A stretch of 64,000 nt of DNA from Rhyzopertha dominica. Taxonomy: Eukaryota > Arthropoda > Insecta > Coleoptera > Bostrichidae. The notes below the pieces were generated by a model. It was not told where the DNA came from and made no database searches. It saw only the letters and a list, made by a program, of their open reading frames with translations. A program made the position numbers and the translations under genes. Of the stretch, positions 59,801 to 64,000 are shown piece after piece (the first letter of the stretch is position 1; every line of letters begins with the position of its first letter). The stretch lies in the NCBI GenBank assembly GCA_025024175.1, contig QCXZ01000003.1, positions 22,898,392 to 22,962,391 on the forward strand, written 5' to 3'.

Positions 59801-62800
59801 ACCTAACTGCCCCATTAATGCAACAGTGCTAAGCAATTTAGATAGCAGTGCTAACAAATCGTAAAACCAATTTTGTAAGTTCTAGTTCATTAATATTTTG
59901 CTTTTCTTGTATATTAAAAGAACTCCAAGTTTATCCACTTTATTTTATAATTGGGTATTTGCCATGTATTTATATTTTGTTAAATTGCGTATTAATAGGT
60001 AGCATGTAATCCACAAAACAGCTGTGACAGCTTATAAATTCGAAAAAATGGATCGTAAGGTGTATTTTTAATATTAAAAATGTGAATATTTAAAGGGACC
60101 GCCAAATCGCTAACATATTGGCCATGACGTCAGGTGTCTTGTAAATGGCCGCTTGTTTACATCTGGGGTTAGCGCGTCACGCGTCAATTTATCAGTTCGT
60201 TGTTTGCGTTCATTTTGTGACAAGCGAATTAAAATACGCCAAGAAAAAGTGAAATGCTTATGAGTTATGACTTCTGAAGACATGTTCATTGTTATGGAAT
60301 TTGTGTTCAGCGACTAGCGGTTCAACACGGCGGAGATGCAGGAAAGCAACAGCATAAGTGAATTTTTTATCAAATTAACATAGCATTGATAATTTGATCA
60401 CAGTGGNTTGTTGGAAACATACTATTTGTAAACATAAATATGCAAGAATCAAAAATGTACCCTAAACTTGACATTTATTTTAGAGATTAGAATAAATATA
60501 AATTGCCATTTATATTCCGGGCTCTTGCGGCTCATTTCCGGTCTGGCTAACAGCCGAATATATGGGGAACAACGTCGTTCTTTATTATAACATTTCCCTC
60601 TATCAACTTAAAACGCATATAATTTTTCATATCCTCTTCAAGCTATAACAAAATGGAAACTGAATGGTAAACACTTATAACCCCAAAACGAATAATAAAA
60701 CTTTTTAGACCTGAAATTCTCTACCTACAAATATTTTTTTGTTTTTTTTTTAACATGGCGTACGATATATATGCACTTCAAGATTCATTTTACATAATCT
60801 TCAAGAAAAGTGATAATACCCAATTGGTAAAGCACTTTTGGCTAGAATGTAGACATCACCAGTGGATAAACTTGGAGCTATTTTAATATACAAGAAAAGC
60901 AAAAGTTTTATGCATTAAATAATATTTTATTAGAAACTAAGAATGAAATATGTTTGAATTGTTTATTAAATGAAGATATTTACAACAATAAATTGAATCA
61001 ATATATTCTTTCTAAATAAGGTTATCTTGCTTATCTATGTTCAATAAGTGTTAAATTATCCATTATGTCTTTATTTTTAGAAAATACAAAAAGATTATGA
61101 TGAAGCATTAAAGGAAGAATGTAACCAAAGCTTAAAAGCGCCCCAGAATGCTCTGCATGAATCAATTGAAGATTGTGTGCCAAATAGTCAAGATTGTGAG
61201 GTTCAGTCCATAATTTCTAATTATCAAGGTGGGCTATGTCCAGATAGCTCAACTAGCAACTGTGCTATAAATTTGCAACTATCTCCTTACACGACAGATT
61301 CAGATATTTCACAGCAGGGAATGATTGATGGAAAAATAACTCAGGGAATTATTGAGAGGTTAGAAACGAGTTCTGAGAGAAATTCCTTAAGCAAATCGAA
61401 TGGCTCAAGGAATAGTCTTAATGATAAGGAAAATAGTAAACCTCTTAATAGTACTACTAGTGACTTTAACTTTAAACGTAATAAAACTTCACATAGTTGC
61501 ATTGACATGAATTTAACTGATAATGTACAAGACCAACAACTGATTTGCCTTAAAGATAGTAATAAGAGTTCGTCCACAGGAAAAAACGATAGTAGTGCCA
61601 CTTTATCAGGTCTAGTGACTAAGTTATCCCTTGAATCAGGTGAAATGCCTTCACTTCGACTTTCATCAGCAAGTTCATCCAATAATGTAAATAATTGTCG
61701 AAGGCTTTCTCATATGTCGGGAGATAAGCGTAGGATAGAAAATTATAAATTTGAAAGCTGCGTGGTGAATGAAAATCTAACCTTAGAAAAAAGTAATGAT
61801 GTAGAAAATATGGCTTGCACTGGGTCACAGAGAAGAATTTCTAGAAGACGAACTATATTGGATACTTTAAATTCGCCTCCTAACCAACCAAATAAGGAAA
61901 GTGATCATACTGAAGGAAAAGAAAAAATACAGATTAAGTCTTTAAAGAATCGTGACCAGAGAATATCTGTTGCAGACGTTGTGAATAAAGCATCTCTGGA
62001 ATCTGGAGAAATGCCTTCACTACGACTTCCGTCAATATCTTCAGATACTAATGAAGACTCTGCTCAAAGTGACACCAGAAATCATAAATTTGACTCTAGT
62101 GTGGTAAATACTAATCTAATATCAGAAGAAAATAACCATGTCAAAAACATATATTCTGCTACAAAAAAGACACTTTCCAAAAGACATACACCATCAAAGC
62201 TTATATGTTCCCCTCCTAAGCAACAAAGGTGGGGAAGTGATTGTAATCAAGTAAAAGAGACACCACAAAAACGACGCTCAAGGAAAAATTGTTTTAAAGA
62301 TAATAAAAATTCTACACATGCAGAGTGTGAAAATAAAGGTTTAGATGTGAACATAACTGAAGTTAACCAAGTTTCCAAAATCAGTAATTTTTCTACAGCT
62401 GTAAATTCTTCAGGCAAGAAAGACAATAAACAAAATGAGACTGTAAATATGTCAACGAAAGTTTGTACAAATAGTGACACTGTAGTAACCAGACCTAAAA
62501 GAAGGCTCTACGATCCAGATAGTGATGTTGGCAGTTCTCTTTTACAAGTACATGAAGACACTAATCAAAATTATAACAGTAATACAGCTAAAGAGATCAT
62601 ATTTAAAAAACCAATAGTAGTATTAACACCAGTACTAGTTACTGTTAAAGCTAAGAAGATTTTAGATCAGAAGGCAAGTAAAATCTTGCCCAAAAAGTCT
62701 CCATTGGATAAAGGAAAACCTGTTGATATTTCTGATGATGAAAAACAGGATAAAGATGGCACATGTAATTTGGCCAAAGTTGGCAGTACACCAAGGAGAT

Positions 62801-63144
62801 CTAAGAGGCTTTCTCAGTTACCAAAGGAAAGTTCTAGTTCAAATGACGATAGTGTTTTGCCTATAACACCAATAAAACGTCGAAGCACATTAGAATTTAG
62901 CTCTCAAGAAATTGTTAAATCTGTTAGAATGTTCAAACAAAAGGGAAGGCCCAGTATAGTGTGTACCAGATTACATAGAAGTGAGCATGAAGTTTTTTTA
63001 AAAATTGTTGGTAAATTGGGAAGATTTATTATTGAAGATGAAGTGAGTGCGAAGACAACACATCTGGTAGCTGGAGAATGCAAAAGGACAATTAATCTCC
63101 TTAGAGCTATAGCTAGAGGTTGTTGGATAGTTCGAATAGAATGG
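53860..63144 (+). CDS. MCPH1: Microcephalin (MCPH1), BRCT-domain protein, incomplete at the right edge
   Basis: A regulator of chromosome condensation and the DNA-damage response. Three exons are visible: 53860-54357, 56377-56541, 61081-63144 (166, 55 and 688 codons, all phase 0, GT-AG borders). BRCT1 starts near residue 122 (GVIAYVEVKTRDGD...THVIFKDGSFNTYRKAK...VSLLWVEAV), continuing across intron 1. The long third exon is low-complexity, serine- and lysine-rich, with a duplicated ~122-residue unit. It ends in the first part of BRCT2 (GRFIIEDEVSAKTTHLVAGE, RAIARGCWIVRIEW). The donor GTAAGT follows at 63145. BRCT2's second half and BRCT3 must lie beyond the window. The first ~120 residues (MSGRRSSLSFNKHALPK...) precede BRCT1 and have no counterpart at the vertebrate N-terminus. 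The start chosen is the first ATG of the open frame. Confidence 0.88.
54470..56240. repeat. Mosaic of inverted repeats in MCPH1 intron 1
   Basis: Two blocks alternate in direct and inverted form. Block A ('gagaataaattgaaaataattcgacag' with 'ctggcaacagttc'-like sequence) is near 54480-54690, 55140-55310 (inverted), 55430-55640 and 55910-56120 (inverted). Block B ('cttattgccagtataatagtgtgttgattggctaaaagg') is near 54860-54915 (inverted), 55360-55415 (inverted), 55680-55735 and 56130-56185. The arrangement is two foldback units in mirror order. No coding capacity is seen; the 60-94 codon frames are repeat sequence. One N occurs at 55685. Confidence 0.55.
57445..57560 (+). repeat. Possible tRNA-derived SINE head in MCPH1 intron 2
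   Basis: 'gggcttggtctagtggtaga' resembles an RNA polymerase III A box with tRNA D-arm spacing, and 'ggttggggttgaattatg' about 85 bp on resembles a worn B box. The spacing is longer than in a true tRNA. Tentative. Confidence 0.3.
57670..58335 (+). pseudogene. Gypsy-type integrase C-terminal fragment in MCPH1 intron 2
   Basis: Broken plus-strand frames give SSPHYPRRNGLAKRAVQRSK (the integrase segment after the second catalytic residue, with the position of the catalytic glutamate near the lysine in 'GLAKRAV'), then YYDRNTKFSKPLRDEYNVVV and a C-terminal region with DSPRPYIIENSMGEILRRNS. These are the usual steps of a gypsy-like integrase C-terminus. A frameshift and stops are present around 57780-57960. 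LTRs are not seen. Confidence 0.6.
58895..59368. mobile_element. hAT MITE with perfect 8-bp duplication in MCPH1 intron 2
   Basis: The 458-bp element (58903-59360) is flanked by TCCTAATA on both sides (58895-58902 and 59361-59368). Its terminal repeats are CATCATTTCTCAACCTGG and, from the right, CATCGTTTCTCAACGTTA. CA..GTTTCTCAACC ends and an 8-bp duplication are typical of hAT. The 67-codon minus frame at 58945-59148 is inside it and has no transposase motif. Ns lie at 59182, 59239 and 59301. Confidence 0.8.
59896..60904. repeat. 1-kb segment between 45-bp inverted repeats in MCPH1 intron 2
   Basis: 'cttttcttgtatattaaaag' and 'ctccaagtttatccactt' at 59896-59940 are mirrored at 60861-60904 with few differences. 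The interior has a local CpG-containing, GC-richer stretch (about 60095-60345, for example 'ttagcgcgtcacgcgtcaat') that stands out in an AT-rich region. It has no supported coding exon. This could be a DNA element whose ends are these repeats, but the family is unknown. Confidence 0.45.
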
Positions 63145-64000
63145 GTAAGTTAAGAATATGAGTATCTCTCTTATTGTTGTAGAGCAATGGCTCTTATTTT
63201 TTTTTGGAATCACATGCATTTTTGATTGTAAGGAAAAGAGGTTGGCTGATAAGGGTCATTTTTTGTTCATCACTCATTTAAAAAGTTTTAGTTTTCTACT
63301 GTTTTGAAATGTATATTTGTATAGTTGAAGATATAAATTTTTTTATTCTGAGATTTTGTGATAAATAATATTATAGAGACATAGACATTATTGTTCAAAA
63401 AGAGTGTATTTTGCTTTTTTGCGCTTTGTTTTTAATCCTTGATTTATTATTTCTTTAAGAAGGAACCATATTAATTTTGACTTACAACGATACTTCTTTT
63501 TTTTAGACTTTTTTATTTACCTATTTATCTACATTATAGTGTTTTTAAATGGCACATTGTACAAAGAGGCTACAAAACAATGCTTCATAAAAATACCTGT
63601 GTTTTAAATCTGCCCAGTCTAAAATGAAAAAATTCTTGTTAAGTAACTTCGCCAAGTTAGAAGTAATGAAATCCACCTAGAGCAAAATGGATCAGTTTAC
63701 AATGTAAAATAAAAAATATTACAGTTATAAAAATCACAGATAATTTTGCGTTCTTAGCTGGTGCTGTGTACTGTTTCTGAAAAAAATAAAACATCACGAG
63801 TATGTTTGGAAGGAACTCTTATGTTAATTAACTATAGTAACTCTCAACAACCAACAATACCATTAACAATTTTAACAAAAATATCACAACTGCAGCTTTT
63901 TAACAAAATTCTAGTGTTGGTAGCCCCAGAAGATGCAATTTAGTTTGTTTATTAATATTATCATAATTAATATTCAATATAAATAATTAATATTTCGCAA
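63145..64000 (+). other. MCPH1 intron after exon 3 (runs off window)
   Basis: AT-rich sequence after the donor at 63145. No continuation of BRCT2 could be recognised in any frame up to the edge, so the next MCPH1 exon lies outside. The 60-codon frame at 63761-63943 has no BRCT motif. Confidence 0.5.

Noticed and set aside
63761..63943. 60-codon frame near the right edge as the next MCPH1 exon
   Set aside because: No BRCT residues, no acceptor in the right phase, and the expected W-containing BRCT2 continuation is absent.
1..64000. CRISPR arrays, operons, bacterial defence systems or other prokaryotic features
   Set aside because: Spliced eukaryotic genes and eukaryotic transposons fill the window; no regularly spaced repeats or polycistronic coding clusters exist.

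Overview
The window is a stretch of an animal nuclear genome, almost certainly an insect. It is AT-rich. It carries five spliced, conserved eukaryotic protein genes with GT-AG introns, and most of the rest is transposable-element debris typical of arthropods: BEL/Pao, gypsy, mariner/Tc1, hAT, PIF/Harbinger and non-LTR elements. Isolated N bases show a draft consensus. The exact order (beetle, for example) cannot be fixed from the sequence alone.

Layout. Positions 1-3600 hold miniature DNA transposons: an inverted pair of terminal-inverted-repeat units, a tandem pair of hAT MITEs, a CAGTGGCGTAGCCA hAT MITE, and a 28-bp palindrome flanked by a short duplication. Positions 3829-12127 are a BEL/Pao LTR retrotransposon with two LTRs and a 5-bp target duplication. 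Its coding region is broken by frameshifts and stops, and its gag is split by an element that itself carries another element. Positions 12128-15400 have no recognisable gene. TMEM234 (+) lies at 15424-16024. Positions 16025-19949 hold MITEs and a Harbinger relic.

ZER1 (-, seven coding exons, 771 aa) spans 19950-27792. Its introns host a mariner element, a LINE relic and a SINE-like fragment. TBC1D13 (+, eight exons, 389 aa) spans 28458-38021. It is head-to-head with ZER1, with 665 bp between the two start codons. DHPS (-, four exons, 362 aa) spans 38165-47179 and is tail-to-tail with TBC1D13, 143 bp between the stops. Its 7.8-kb second intron is full of transposons. Positions 47180-53859 are intergenic and dominated by a 2-kb foldback structure. 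MCPH1/microcephalin (+) starts at 53860 and runs off the right edge, with three exons visible.

The five host genes have unrelated housekeeping roles: a membrane protein, a CRL2 E3-ligase substrate receptor, a Rab GAP, hypusine biosynthesis and a chromosome-condensation/DNA-damage BRCT protein. They are neighbours by position, not by pathway. I assembled the exon models by hand from splice signals, reading-frame phase and conserved motifs. For the four complete genes the joined exons give lengths divisible by three that end in a stop. The most unusual signals are two tiny palindromic insertions with the same 13-bp arm and short flanking duplications, a three-level nest of transposons, and a LINE tail that abuts a DHPS splice acceptor.
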